From positions 665,422-729,421 of the forward strand of contig NZ_RSEC01000059.1 in NCBI RefSeq assembly GCF_003937945.1: DNA of 64,000 bases. The letters are read 5' to 3'. The notes under the pieces were generated by a model that saw nothing but the letters and a program-made list of their open reading frames with translations, did not search any database and was not told where the DNA came from. The DNA is from Amycolatopsis eburnea. Lineage in GTDB: Bacteria > Actinomycetota > Actinomycetes > Mycobacteriales > Pseudonocardiaceae. Every line of letters begins with the position of its first letter. Within the stretch, counting starts at the first letter, position 1. Below are positions 7,760 to 16,463 of this stretch, in pieces. A program made the translations under genes and the position numbers.

Positions 7760-7789
7760 ATGAACGGGAATTGGCGTGAACGCTGGTAA
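7760..7789 (+). CDS. Possible 9-residue leader peptide overlapping the next start
   Basis: ATG at 7760 follows GGCAGGAGG with good spacing and would encode MNGNWRERW before TAA at 7787. The GTG start of the long protease-NTPase-WD40 gene (7776) lies inside it in another frame. The strong ribosome site serves this short frame better than the main start, so translation of the main gene may be coupled to, or attenuated by, the leader. It could be coincidence. Confidence 0.3.
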   Translation: MNGNWRERW

Positions 7790-10700
7790 TTCGTCGCGTC
7801 CGGGGCCGGTAACCGACACCTGGGTTGCGGCAATTCACACGTCGGAAACGGATTTCAATCCGATCGGCTCGGGTGTGGTCATCGACGAACGTCGGGTTCT
7901 CACTTGCGCGCACGTCGTTCTCGGCAGTCGTTTCCCCGAGTCGTCGGAAATTTGGGTCGCCTTCCCGCGCCTGGATACTTCTGAGAGTGCTTCGCGTCGA
8001 CGGGTCTTGAAAGTCGAGACCGGTCGGGACAGCATGCAGGACGTTGCCTTGCTCGAGCTCGAAAAAGCGGTTCCCGCCGGCGTCGAGGCGGCCCGATTGC
8101 GCTGTGCTCGATCGTCGGATCTGGTCGATACGAACTGGTGGGCCTTCGGGTTTCCGGAAGGCGATCCGTACGGGGACAGCGCGTTCGGGAAAGTCGGCTC
8201 GGCGCTGGGGTACGGGTGGATCCGGATTGATACGGCTTCCCGGTACCTGGTGCGTCCGGGCTTCAGCGGCGGCGGGCTGTGGTCGCCGGACTACGACGCG
8301 GTCGTCGGGCTGGTCGGCCAAGCGCACGCGAACGGCGATGGCCGTGCGCTCACCCTCCTGCAGGTGGACAAGATCTTTCCGGGCAGGGGGATCTCGGAAC
8401 TTTCCGCTTGGTCCGCGGGCGTCGCCGGCGACATGGCCATGGCGGCGTGGGGGTGGAGCCTGGCGTCCGATCCGGAAGGTGTGCGACATTGGCGACCGCG
8501 AGCGCGCGGTGTCAGCATCGACAGCGAGAAGGGCTACCGATTCCGCGGTCGGACAGCTGCGCTGTCGACGATTTCCCGATGGCTCGGCCGGCCTGCCCCG
8601 GACCGGCGGGTACTCGTCGTAACCGGTTCGCCAGGAGTGGGAAAATCCGCGGTTCTCGGGAGGGTCATCACGACTTCGGATCGGCAGACCAGCGAAAGCC
8701 TGCCGGTTTCCGACGACGCGCTCCGGGTGCCGCCGGGGTCGGTTGCGTGTGCTGTTCACGCAAAAGGAAAATCAGCGCTGGAGGTTGCGACGGAAATCGC
8801 CCGGGCTGCCGCGGCGGCACTCCCGGGAGCTGCGACGGACCTCGCGCCCGCGTTGAGCGATGTCCTCGATTCCAGGGGCAGACCACGGTTCAACGTGATC
8901 ATCGACGCCCTTGACGAGGCGGCGAGCCCGGAGCAGGCGCGGGCTGTGCTCAGAGATGTGATTCTCCCGCTGTCGCAAACATGTGCGGCCAGTGGAGTCC
9001 AAGTGGTGATCGGGACTCGGGGAAGCGATGAAGACGGCTCCTTGATCGACGCTCTCGGCAATGCGGCTGCCGTGATCGACCTCGACAGTGACGCCTACTT
9101 CGAGCAACGCGACTTGGTCTCGTACGCGCTGGCCTGCCTCCGGCTCGAGGGTGATGAGCGAATCGATGGACCCTATGCCGACGAAAGTGTTGCCACTCCG
9201 GTTGCCGAACGGATCGCCGAGCTCGCTGGAACGAACTTCCTCATCGCGGGACTGATCGCGCGCAGCCATGGCTTGTACGACAGGCGTGCCGTGGCGCCGA
9301 ATGACATATCAGTCAACCAGACCGTCGAGTCGGCACTCGGTGGCTACCTGGGGCGGGTGGCCGACGTCGACGGGGTCAGCGCCTCGGATCTACTTTCCGC
9401 CCTGGCCTTCGCGGAGGCTCCCGGATTGACGATCATGAGCTGGAGCGCGGTCGTCGAGGCGCTGTTCGCGACAACGGTGAGCGAGCGTTCGCTCAGGAAA
9501 TTCGCACGGTCTTCCGCGGCGAACTTCTTGGTGGAATCCAGCGTCGGCGAGGACGACCCGTCGTTCCGGCTGTTCCACCAGGCTCTCAACGAGACGCTGT
9601 TGATGATGCGTAAGCGGACGACGCCGAAAAACGTCGACGAACGCGCGATCGCGGAAAAACTGGCTGCCCGTGGGCGGCAGCTGGGATGGGCGAACGCGCC
9701 GCGGTACCTGCTGCGGTCGCTTCCGCAGCACGCGGCCGCCGGAGGTGTGATCGACGACCTTCTCGCGGACGATAACTACCTGCTCCACGTGGATATCTGG
9801 CGGTTGATCCAGGCGAGTGGCGGCGCACGAGCGGGCAGGATGAGGCGCCGGGCTCAACTGCTCGGGCTGACTCAGGAGGCCGCCTCGGCGGCGAGCCACG
9901 AACGTGCCGCTCTCTTCAGCGTCACGAACGCGGTTGAGCATCTGCGCACGGAATTCTCGGCACGTGAGCCCGGGGCGCCGTATGTCGCACGCTGGGTGCA
10001 GGCTCGCGAAGGTTCCGGAGGAGGCGCTGGCGGCGGCTCCGGGCACCAAGGCGCGGTGAACGGTGTTTGCTCCGTGCCGGTGGGGGAAGGCAAGGAGCTC
10101 ATCGCGAGTGCTGGCGCCGACCAGGTTGTCTACGTGTGGGATCCGGTGGCTGAGCGGCAAGTGGCGGCCCTGCATGGCCATGAAGGGTGGGTCCGGGGGG
10201 TGTGCTCGGTACCCGTCGATGGCGAGCACCTGGTGGCCAGCGGCGGAGATGACCGGACAGTTCGCATCTGGAACCCCACGACTGGACAGCCGGTCGCTGT
10301 CCTCGAGGGCCATGAAGGGCGAGTGAGCAGCTTGTGCTCGCTCGTGCTGAGCGACGGAGAAGTGCTGCTTGCCAGTGCCAGTTCCGATCAGACGGTCCGG
10401 ATCTGGGACCCGGCGGGTGCGCGTCAGCGTGCCGTTCTGGCCGGTCACGCTGGTTGGGTGCGTGGTGTCTGTGCTTCCGCGGATCAGCAGGCCCCGGTCT
10501 TCGCAACCGGTGGCGACGATCAGACGGTGCGCATCTGGGATGCGGTGAGCGGCGAGCAGCGGATGGTCTTGGAAGGTCACCAAGGCTGGGTTCGTGCGGT
10601 TTGTTTCGCGTCAAGGAACGGTCTTCCCATTGTTGCCAGCGCGAGTTCCGACGGAACCGTACGCCTTTGGGACTTGCGCGGTGGTGAGCAGCTCGCGGTC

Positions 10701-11600
10701 CTGGAAGGACATCGTGGGTGGGTCAGGGCCGTCTGCTCCCTCACTGTCGCCGGACGAGAGCTGATCGCGAGTGCCGGCGACGACCAAACGGTGCGGGTGT
10801 GGGACTGCGCGAGCGGGCGGCAACTTCATGTGCTGTCCGGGCACCAAGGATGGGCGAGAGGGGTGTGCTCCGTCGCGTTGCCTTCCGGCGAGACACTGCT
10901 GGCGAGTGGCAGCGATGATCAGACGGTTCGCTTGTGGAACCCGGTGGACGGTTCGCAGCGGATGAAGTTCGAAGGCTTCCAGGGGTGGGTGCGAGGTGTC
11001 TGCCGGGTCCCGGGCCGTGGGGGCGAGGATTCTGTCGTCTCGGCGAGCGGGAGCGGCACGATTTCCGTGTGGAATGCCGTGACGGGGGAGCAGCGGATGG
11101 TTCTTGGCGGGCATGAGTCGGGGGTGAATGGTGTTTGTGTGTATGAGGGGGCTGGTGGCCGTTTTCTTGCGAGTGCTGGTGCTGATGGGACGGTTCGGCT
11201 GTGGGACCTTGCGGTGGGGGAGCAGCGGATGGTTCTCGGGGGGCATGAGTCGGGGGTGAATGGTGTTTGTGTGTATGAGGGGGCTGGTGGCCGTTTCCTT
11301 GCGAGCGCCGGCGCTGATGAGACGGTTCGGCTCTGGGATCTCGTGACGGGCGAGCAGCGGATGGTCCTCGGCGGTCACGAAGCTGCGGTCAATGCTGTTG
11401 ACTCCTTCGTGCATCGAGGACGCGACCTGCTCGCAAGCGCAGGTGATGATCAGATGGTTCGGCTGTGGGATCTGACAACAGGTTCATGTTTGCTGGCAAT
11501 TCCGATGCATCACCGGGTTCTCGCGCTCGACGTCGACAGTCAAGCGCTGTGCCTTGGGCTGTCCATCGGAGTCGCTGTTCTCGATCTCGGCGAGCTGTGA
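7776..11600 (+). CDS. Trypsin-like protease / STAND (NACHT-type) NTPase / WD40 repeat protein
   Basis: 1274-aa three-part protein. Residues ~10-195 are a trypsin-like serine protease with a complete triad: His46 (TCAHVV), Asp89 (DVALLELE) and Ser164 (GFSGGGLW). Residues ~250-740 are a STAND-type NTPase: Walker A GSPGVGKS (about 283-290) and Walker B FNVIIDALDEA (about 372-382), followed by a helical region. From about residue 756 there are eleven 44-residue WD40 repeats of the form HxGWVRGVC...LASxGDDQTVRxWD and a short terminal strand. STAND proteins usually oligomerise after ligand sensing by the C-terminal repeats and then activate the N-terminal effector, here a protease. No membrane segment is visible. 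The GTG start leaves the protease fold intact but has only a weak ribosome site. Codon use is less GC3-rich than in most neighbours, suggesting acquisition. Confidence 0.9.
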   Translation: MNAGNSSRPGPVTDTWVAAIHTSETDFNPIGSGVVIDERRVLTCAHVVLGSRFPESSEIWVAFPRLDTSESASRRRVLKVETGRDSMQDVALLELEKAVPAGVEAARLRCARSSDLVDTNWWAFGFPEGDPYGDSAFGKVGSALGYGWIRIDTASRYLVRPGFSGGGLWSPDYDAVVGLVGQAHANGDGRALTLLQVDKIFPGRGISELSAWSAGVAGDMAMAAWGWSLASDPEGVRHWRPRARGVSIDSEKGYRFRGRTAALSTISRWLGRPAPDRRVLVVTGSPGVGKSAVLGRVITTSDRQTSESLPVSDDALRVPPGSVACAVHAKGKSALEVATEIARAAAAALPGAATDLAPALSDVLDSRGRPRFNVIIDALDEAASPEQARAVLRDVILPLSQTCAASGVQVVIGTRGSDEDGSLIDALGNAAAVIDLDSDAYFEQRDLVSYALACLRLEGDERIDGPYADESVATPVAERIAELAGTNFLIAGLIARSHGLYDRRAVAPNDISVNQTVESALGGYLGRVADVDGVSASDLLSALAFAEAPGLTIMSWSAVVEALFATTVSERSLRKFARSSAANFLVESSVGEDDPSFRLFHQALNETLLMMRKRTTPKNVDERAIAEKLAARGRQLGWANAPRYLLRSLPQHAAAGGVIDDLLADDNYLLHVDIWRLIQASGGARAGRMRRRAQLLGLTQEAASAASHERAALFSVTNAVEHLRTEFSAREPGAPYVARWVQAREGSGGGAGGGSGHQGAVNGVCSVPVGEGKELIASAGADQVVYVWDPVAERQVAALHGHEGWVRGVCSVPVDGEHLVASGGDDRTVRIWNPTTGQPVAVLEGHEGRVSSLCSLVLSDGEVLLASASSDQTVRIWDPAGARQRAVLAGHAGWVRGVCASADQQAPVFATGGDDQTVRIWDAVSGEQRMVLEGHQGWVRAVCFASRNGLPIVASASSDGTVRLWDLRGGEQLAVLEGHRGWVRAVCSLTVAGRELIASAGDDQTVRVWDCASGRQLHVLSGHQGWARGVCSVALPSGETLLASGSDDQTVRLWNPVDGSQRMKFEGFQGWVRGVCRVPGRGGEDSVVSASGSGTISVWNAVTGEQRMVLGGHESGVNGVCVYEGAGGRFLASAGADGTVRLWDLAVGEQRMVLGGHESGVNGVCVYEGAGGRFLASAGADETVRLWDLVTGEQRMVLGGHEAAVNAVDSFVHRGRDLLASAGDDQMVRLWDLTTGSCLLAIPMHHRVLALDVDSQALCLGLSIGVAVLDLGEL
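11088..11351 (+). repeat. Tandem near-identical WD40 units (132-nt period)
   Basis: The unit starting GAGCAGCGGATGGTTCT at 11088 recurs at 11220 with only scattered changes. Both encode the repeat HESGVNGVCVYEGAGGRFLA followed by SAGADxTVRLWD. The other nine repeats in the protein are far more diverged. This pair is also unusually rich in T-ending codons, so it is a recent duplication or conversion within the sensor array. Confidence 0.85.
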
Positions 11601-11706
11601 GGGCTGCGCGGCTGGTCAGTGATCTTGAGCCTGCCCCGGTTGGACATCGGTAGTACCATTGCTACGCGCGGGATTGCCCGAAGCTTACGCGTGGACGGAT
11701 GGAGAT

Positions 11707-12090
11707 ATGGGCAGGTTGATCGTGGCCGCGGTTATCCAGTGGAGCAGTGTCTACGGCTCCACTGAATTCCGTCAAATGATTCTCGTTGCCGTCTCCGTTA
11801 CCGATCAAAGTGGTTTTGGCGTAAGCGGACTGTCGGCGTCTGCCTTCCGGGTGCGAGTTCAGGTGGACGAGAGAAGCAGTTTTTTGGCGTCGCTCGACAA
11901 CTTCGTCGAGCATGGTTCGGGGTATGAGGGCTCTGGCAAGTACTCATTCGCCATTTCGCCGGGGCCGCAGGGCGAACTCTTCGAGCGCGACGAACTCATC
12001 ATCTACATAACGGTTCGGGGTTCTGGGGGGCAGGGGCAAACCGTCGCGATTGCGCGCCACACGGTCGAAGGTGGCCCCGAGGACTTGTGA
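11707..12090 (+). CDS. Small beta-rich protein downstream of the STAND gene
   Basis: 127 residues from ATG at 11707 (an upstream TTG at 11659 would add 16 residues). Alternating hydrophobic strands (LIVAAVIQWSSVY, RQMILVAVSVTD, FRVRVQVDER, ELIIYITVRG) with Gly-rich turns suggest an all-beta sandwich. No catalytic motif or signal peptide is seen, and I do not recognise the family. It follows the protease-NTPase-WD40 gene on the same strand by 106 nt, and the GGTAGTACCAT element lies in the gap. It could be a partner, substrate or regulator of that protein; this rests only on position. Confidence 0.6.
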   Translation: MGRLIVAAVIQWSSVYGSTEFRQMILVAVSVTDQSGFGVSGLSASAFRVRVQVDERSSFLASLDNFVEHGSGYEGSGKYSFAISPGPQGELFERDELIIYITVRGSGGQGQTVAIARHTVEGGPEDL

Positions 12091-12202
12091 GCGCGGGTTC
12101 GCGGCGACCTGGGCTGTTCGGGCAGGGCATTTTTGCCGCCCTTGACCTCCGTCGCGCACTGACGCGATCCTGGGAGTCTTGCCCGGTCCTGGAGGGGGAA
12201 CC

Positions 12203-14143
12203 ATGCGACGTCTTTCCGTGCTGCTCTGCGCCCTTTTCCTGGTCGCCACCGCCGTTCCCGCGGCGGCCGATCCGTCGCCCGATCCCGTGCCGGGGGAAAG
12301 ACCCCCGCTGGGGATCACCTGGGCGACCGGGAGTCCCTACTGCGTCTACCAGTACAGCGAGGACGTCGTGAAAGCCGCGGTCGACCAGCTGGTCGCCTCC
12401 GGGCTGCGGGACGCCGGGTACGAGTACGTCATGCTCGGCGACTGCTGGCAGGCGGCCCAGCGCGACGCCGAGGGCAGGCTGACCGCCCGCGCGTCGTTCC
12501 CGTCCGGTGTCCCGGCGCTGGTGGACTACGTGCATTCGCGCGGGCTCAAGATCGGCTTCTACAGCGGCACCGGCGCGAAGACCTGCAGCGGCCAGGCGGC
12601 GGGTTCGCTCGACCACGAAGACCTCGACGCGCAGACCTTCGCCGCGTGGGGCGCGGATTACCTGCGCTACGACACCTGCTACAGCGTCAACGGCGACGCG
12701 CCCGCCCGCGTGAAGAAGATGGCGGACGCACTCAAGGGCACCGGACGGCCGATCACCCTCGAGGTCGACGACTACGACCGCAACCAGAGCCCGTGGCTGT
12801 GGGCGCGGGCGGCGGGCGCGCAGGTCTGGCGCACGTACACGAACTCGACGTTCAACTTCGGCTACTCCGCGGGCAGCCTGGACCGGCAGTACGGGCTGGC
12901 CGGCTACACCGGCCCCGGCGGGTGGAACATGCCGGGCTCGTTCACCTTCAGCTACCTCGACACCGCCGAGCGCCAGGCCAAGCTCGGGCTGTGGGCGGTG
13001 CTCAACGCGCCGCTGGTGACGGACATGGCGCTGGCGGCCGACGTCACGCTCCCGGTCGCCGAGCTGAACAACCCCGACATCATCGCCGTCGACCGGGACT
13101 GGGCCGGGGTCGGCGGGCACAAGGTCCGCGACACCGGCTGGACCGAGGTGTGGACCAAGCCGATGTCCGACGGCTCGGCCGTGCTGGTGCTGTTCAACCG
13201 CGGCGAGCTGGCCGCTCCGATCAGCACGTCGGTGGCCGACGCCGGTCTCCCGGCCGCGCCCGGCTACCGCGTGCGCGACCTGTGGACCGGCGACGAGACG
13301 GAGACGACCGGCGCGCTCGGCGGCACCGTCGGCCGGCACGCCGCCACCGTGCTGCGCGTGTGGCCGGTTTCCGCGGCCGCCGCGCCGAGGACGTCGCTGA
13401 CGGTGGAGCTGCCCGACTCGGTGCCGCCGTCCCAGCCGGTGACCGCGACGGTGAGGTTCACCAACACCGGCTCGACCCCGGTCACCGGCGCCCACCTCCA
13501 GCTGACCGCACCGGCGGAGTGGCAGTTCGACGGCGCGGCGGAAGCGACGACCCCGGCCGTCGAACCCGGTGCGACGTGGGCGTTCCCGGTGACCCTGCAC
13601 CCGGTTTCGACCGCCACCCAGCCGTTCAAGATGCCGGTGTCCGTGGCTTATGCGACGGCGCAAGGAACGCGCACCACGACGGCGTCGGCGGAGGCGCCGT
13701 TGCTGCTCGCGCCGGATCAGCCGTCCACCAACGGGTTGCTGAACACGCAGCCGTGGATCTCGACGGAGAACGGCCTCGGCCCGGTCGAGCGCGACAGCAC
13801 GGACAACGGCCACCCGCTCACGATCAACGGCAAGACCGACACCCACGGCGGCCTGGGCGCGCACGCCCCGTCGGTGGTCCGCTACTACCTGGGCGGCAAG
13901 TGCAGGCAGTTCACGGCGACGGTGGGTGTCGACGACCGCGGCCCGGACGGCACCCTCGGCTTCCGCGTGCTCGGCGACGGGGTGGAGCTGGAGGCGACGG
14001 GGAACATGCGCCACGGCGATGCGGCGCAGCACCTCGTGGTGCCGGTGACGGGTGTGCAGGTGCTGGCGCTGGCGGTGGACGACGCCAGCGACGGTTCCGC
14101 CTGCGACTGGGGAGACTGGCTCTCGCCGTACATCAGCTGCTGA
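12203..14143 (+). CDS. Secreted GH27-family alpha-galactosidase homologue with NEW3 and NPCBM domains
   Basis: 646 aa with a Sec signal peptide (MRRLSVLLCALFLVATAVPA, cleavage near AAA-DPS). Residues ~35-300 are a GH27-like barrel: DAGYEYVMLGDCWQ, GLKIGFYSGTGAKTC, DYLRYDTCYS, GPGGWNMPGS. A beta domain follows (~305-395), then a NEW3-like Ig fold (about 400-500) and an NPCBM-type carbohydrate-binding module (about 520-646). By hand alignment to human alpha-galactosidase A the nucleophile is kept (Asp157). The acid/base Asp appears as Asn214, the WNDPDM segment reads WNMPGS (241-246), and the first Asp of DDCW is Gly79. It may therefore have altered activity or none. GGAGGGGG precedes the ATG. 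Confidence 0.85.
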   Translation: MRRLSVLLCALFLVATAVPAAADPSPDPVPGERPPLGITWATGSPYCVYQYSEDVVKAAVDQLVASGLRDAGYEYVMLGDCWQAAQRDAEGRLTARASFPSGVPALVDYVHSRGLKIGFYSGTGAKTCSGQAAGSLDHEDLDAQTFAAWGADYLRYDTCYSVNGDAPARVKKMADALKGTGRPITLEVDDYDRNQSPWLWARAAGAQVWRTYTNSTFNFGYSAGSLDRQYGLAGYTGPGGWNMPGSFTFSYLDTAERQAKLGLWAVLNAPLVTDMALAADVTLPVAELNNPDIIAVDRDWAGVGGHKVRDTGWTEVWTKPMSDGSAVLVLFNRGELAAPISTSVADAGLPAAPGYRVRDLWTGDETETTGALGGTVGRHAATVLRVWPVSAAAAPRTSLTVELPDSVPPSQPVTATVRFTNTGSTPVTGAHLQLTAPAEWQFDGAAEATTPAVEPGATWAFPVTLHPVSTATQPFKMPVSVAYATAQGTRTTTASAEAPLLLAPDQPSTNGLLNTQPWISTENGLGPVERDSTDNGHPLTINGKTDTHGGLGAHAPSVVRYYLGGKCRQFTATVGVDDRGPDGTLGFRVLGDGVELEATGNMRHGDAAQHLVVPVTGVQVLALAVDDASDGSACDWGDWLSPYISC

Positions 14144-14171
14144 GCCCGAGGGGCCGGGCGGCCCTGCGGTG

Positions 14172-14222
14172 TCTTGAATGACCCATTCAGGACCTCCGAA
14201 GACCTGAATGAGTCATTCAAGA
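14172..14222. terminator. Intergenic inverted repeat, probable bidirectional terminator
   Basis: TCTTGAATGACCCATTCAGG (14172-14191) and CCTGAATGAGTCATTCAAGA (14203-14222) are 20-nt arms with one mismatch around an 11-nt loop. They lie between the convergent GH27-like gene and the iron permease gene. The AT-richer sequence stands out and resembles dispersed intergenic repeats that I associate with Amycolatopsis genomes. The rest of 14144-14384 holds no supported gene. Confidence 0.7.
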
Positions 14223-14384
14223 CGTCGGCGAAGCCGGCCGCAGGGCGTTCAGGCGCAGGGCATCACCAGCGGACCGTGCGGGCGCGGTGCCGGAGCACAC
14301 CGGCGAGGCGGCGGCCGTGCCGGTGGTCACGGGGCGCCGGTCCCGGGGTGTCGGAGCCGCACACGCTCTTGGCGTCCCTGCGGT

Positions 14385-16463
14385 TTAGCCGCTCGCGCCT
14401 CGGCGGTGCCGGTACAGCAGCCACACGAAGTAGGGCGCGCCGATGATCGCCGTCATCAGGCCGGCCGGGAGCTGGGCGGGGGCGATGACCGTGCGGCCGA
14501 TCGTGTCCGCCGCGCAGACCAGGGTCGCGCCCAGCAGCGCCGCCGCGGGCAGCAGGCGGGCGTGCCTGCTGCCCACGATCGCGCGGGCCGCGTGCGGGGC
14601 GACCAGGCCGACGAACGTGAGCACGCCGATCCCCGCGACCGCCGCGCCGGTCAGCAGCACGGCGCACGAAAGCAGCAGCAGCCGGGAGGGCGCGATCGGC
14701 ACGCCCAGCACCCGGGGCGTCTCTTCGTCCAGCGCCAGCAGGTCGAGCTCGCGGCGCATGCGGAAGAGCACCGGCGCCACCAGCAGCAGCGCCAGCGCCA
14801 TCGGCACCAGGTGGGTGAAGGTCCGGCCGTACGTCGAACCGCCCAGCCAGGTCAGCGCCTTGGTCTCGTTCCACGGGTCGGACAGGGTGATCAGCAACGT
14901 CACCAATGCCTGCGACGCCGCGTACACGCCGAAACCGATGAGCACCAGGCGTTCGCTGCTGAAGCCGCCCTTCGCCGCCACGGCGAAGACCACGCCCATC
15001 GCCAGTGCCGCGCCCAGGCCCGCGAACCCGGTCAGGGTCCAGAACCCGACGCCGGAGACCAGCGTGATCACGGCGACCGCGCCGAGGCCCGCGCCGCCGA
15101 CGACGCCGATCATGCCCGGTTCGGCCAGCGGGTTGCGGGCGACCGCCTGGGTGAGCGCGCCGCCGAGCGCCAGTGCCGCGCCCGCCAGCAGCGCGGCCAC
15201 CACGCGGGGGACGCGGGTGTCCAGCACGCCGGTGACGATCGGGCCCGCCTGGCCCGCCACCCAGTTGACTACGTCGCCCAGCAGCAGCTTCGCGTCCCCG
15301 AGCAGGACCGCCCCGACCGCGACGCCGACCGTCACCAGCGCCAGCACGCCCAGGATGACGCCGTACCGGACCGTGCTGACGCCGCTTCGCGAGCCGGCCG
15401 CGGGTGGTTCGGCGGTCGACGTGATCCGGGCGGTGCGCGCCAGCACCACGAGGAAGAGCGCGCCGAGGATCGTCGTCACGACGCCCGTCGGGACCTCCAG
15501 CGCGCGCTGCGGGCCGGCGATCGCGCGGAGCAGCACGTCGGCGCCCAGCAGGAGGGCCGCGCCCAGGGCCGCGGCGAACGGGAGCAGGGCGGCGTGCCGG
15601 TGCAGGCCCGGCACCACCGGCGCGAGCAGCCGGGCCAGTGCCGGCGCGGCGAGTCCGACGAACCCGATGGGGCCGGCCAGGGTGACGGCCGAGGCGGCCA
15701 GCAGCACCGCCAGCCCGATCGCGGCGAAGCGGACCCGGCCGACGTGGACGCCCAGCGTCCGGGCGTGGTCGTCGCCGACGTGGACGAGGTCGAGCCGCCG
15801 CGTCATGGCGAGCAGCGCGAGGACCGCCACGCCGATCACCGGGCCGAGGGTGCGGACCCCGGCGAGCCCGTTCTGCTCCAGCGATCCCTCGCCCCACGCG
15901 AACAGGCCGCGGGTTTCCTGGGCGTAGAGCAGCAACAGCACCTGGGTGACCGAGATCAGGGCCAGCGAGATCGCGGTGCCGGCCAGCACCAGCCGCACGA
16001 TCCCGCTGCCGCCGGTGCCGGACAGCGCGAGCACGAACACGGCCGCGGCCAGTCCGCCCCCGAACGCGACGCCGGTCGCGCCGAGCAGCGGCAGCGAGAC
16101 GCCGAACGCCGCGACGGCGACGACGGCGAGGTGCGCGCCGGCGTTGACGGCCAGCGTGTCGGGGGACGCCAAGACGTTGCGGGACACCGACTGCAGCACC
16201 GCGCCGGACACGCCGAGGGCGCCCCCGACGACCAGCGCCGCGAGCAGCCGCGGCAGCCGCGACTCGACGACCACCGCGGTCGTGTCGCCGGTCGCGGCGC
16301 CGAACACCAGCCGCAGCACGTCCAGCGCGTGCACGTTCGCCGTGCCCTGCGTGAGGTGCACCGCCGAACCCGCCGCGACCAGGACGGCGAGGCCGATGGC
16401 GAGCAGCGCCGCCCGCCCGCGTCGCCGGATCGCGGGCGGGCGGGGCTCGGTCAGGGTGGTCAC
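14385..16463 (-). CDS. Fused FecCD-type permease of an iron-siderophore ABC importer
   Basis: 692 aa, about twice the usual FecCD length, comprising two complete permease units as in FhuB: the first ends near residue 340 (GVVTTILGALFLVVLAR) and the second begins near TVRYGVILGVLALV. Each has about ten membrane segments and the GFVGLxxPHxxR-type coupling loop (GPIGFVGLAAPALAR and LTFVGLVAPHAARAIVG). GTG at 16463 overlaps the binding-protein stop by 4 nt (GTGA), so the two are translationally coupled. It is the last gene of the ATPase-binding protein-permease operon behind an iron box. Confidence 0.92.
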   Translation of the reverse strand: MTTLTEPRPPAIRRRGRAALLAIGLAVLVAAGSAVHLTQGTANVHALDVLRLVFGAATGDTTAVVVESRLPRLLAALVVGGALGVSGAVLQSVSRNVLASPDTLAVNAGAHLAVVAVAAFGVSLPLLGATGVAFGGGLAAAVFVLALSGTGGSGIVRLVLAGTAISLALISVTQVLLLLYAQETRGLFAWGEGSLEQNGLAGVRTLGPVIGVAVLALLAMTRRLDLVHVGDDHARTLGVHVGRVRFAAIGLAVLLAASAVTLAGPIGFVGLAAPALARLLAPVVPGLHRHAALLPFAAALGAALLLGADVLLRAIAGPQRALEVPTGVVTTILGALFLVVLARTARITSTAEPPAAGSRSGVSTVRYGVILGVLALVTVGVAVGAVLLGDAKLLLGDVVNWVAGQAGPIVTGVLDTRVPRVVAALLAGAALALGGALTQAVARNPLAEPGMIGVVGGAGLGAVAVITLVSGVGFWTLTGFAGLGAALAMGVVFAVAAKGGFSSERLVLIGFGVYAASQALVTLLITLSDPWNETKALTWLGGSTYGRTFTHLVPMALALLLVAPVLFRMRRELDLLALDEETPRVLGVPIAPSRLLLLSCAVLLTGAAVAGIGVLTFVGLVAPHAARAIVGSRHARLLPAAALLGATLVCAADTIGRTVIAPAQLPAGLMTAIIGAPYFVWLLYRHRRGASG

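Noticed and set aside
7625-7819. Longer N-terminus for the P-loop NTPase starting near 7819
   Set aside because: The added residues are Pro-rich and overlap the divergent gene; GTG at 7624 with GGGGAGGG just ahead begins right before the first strand.
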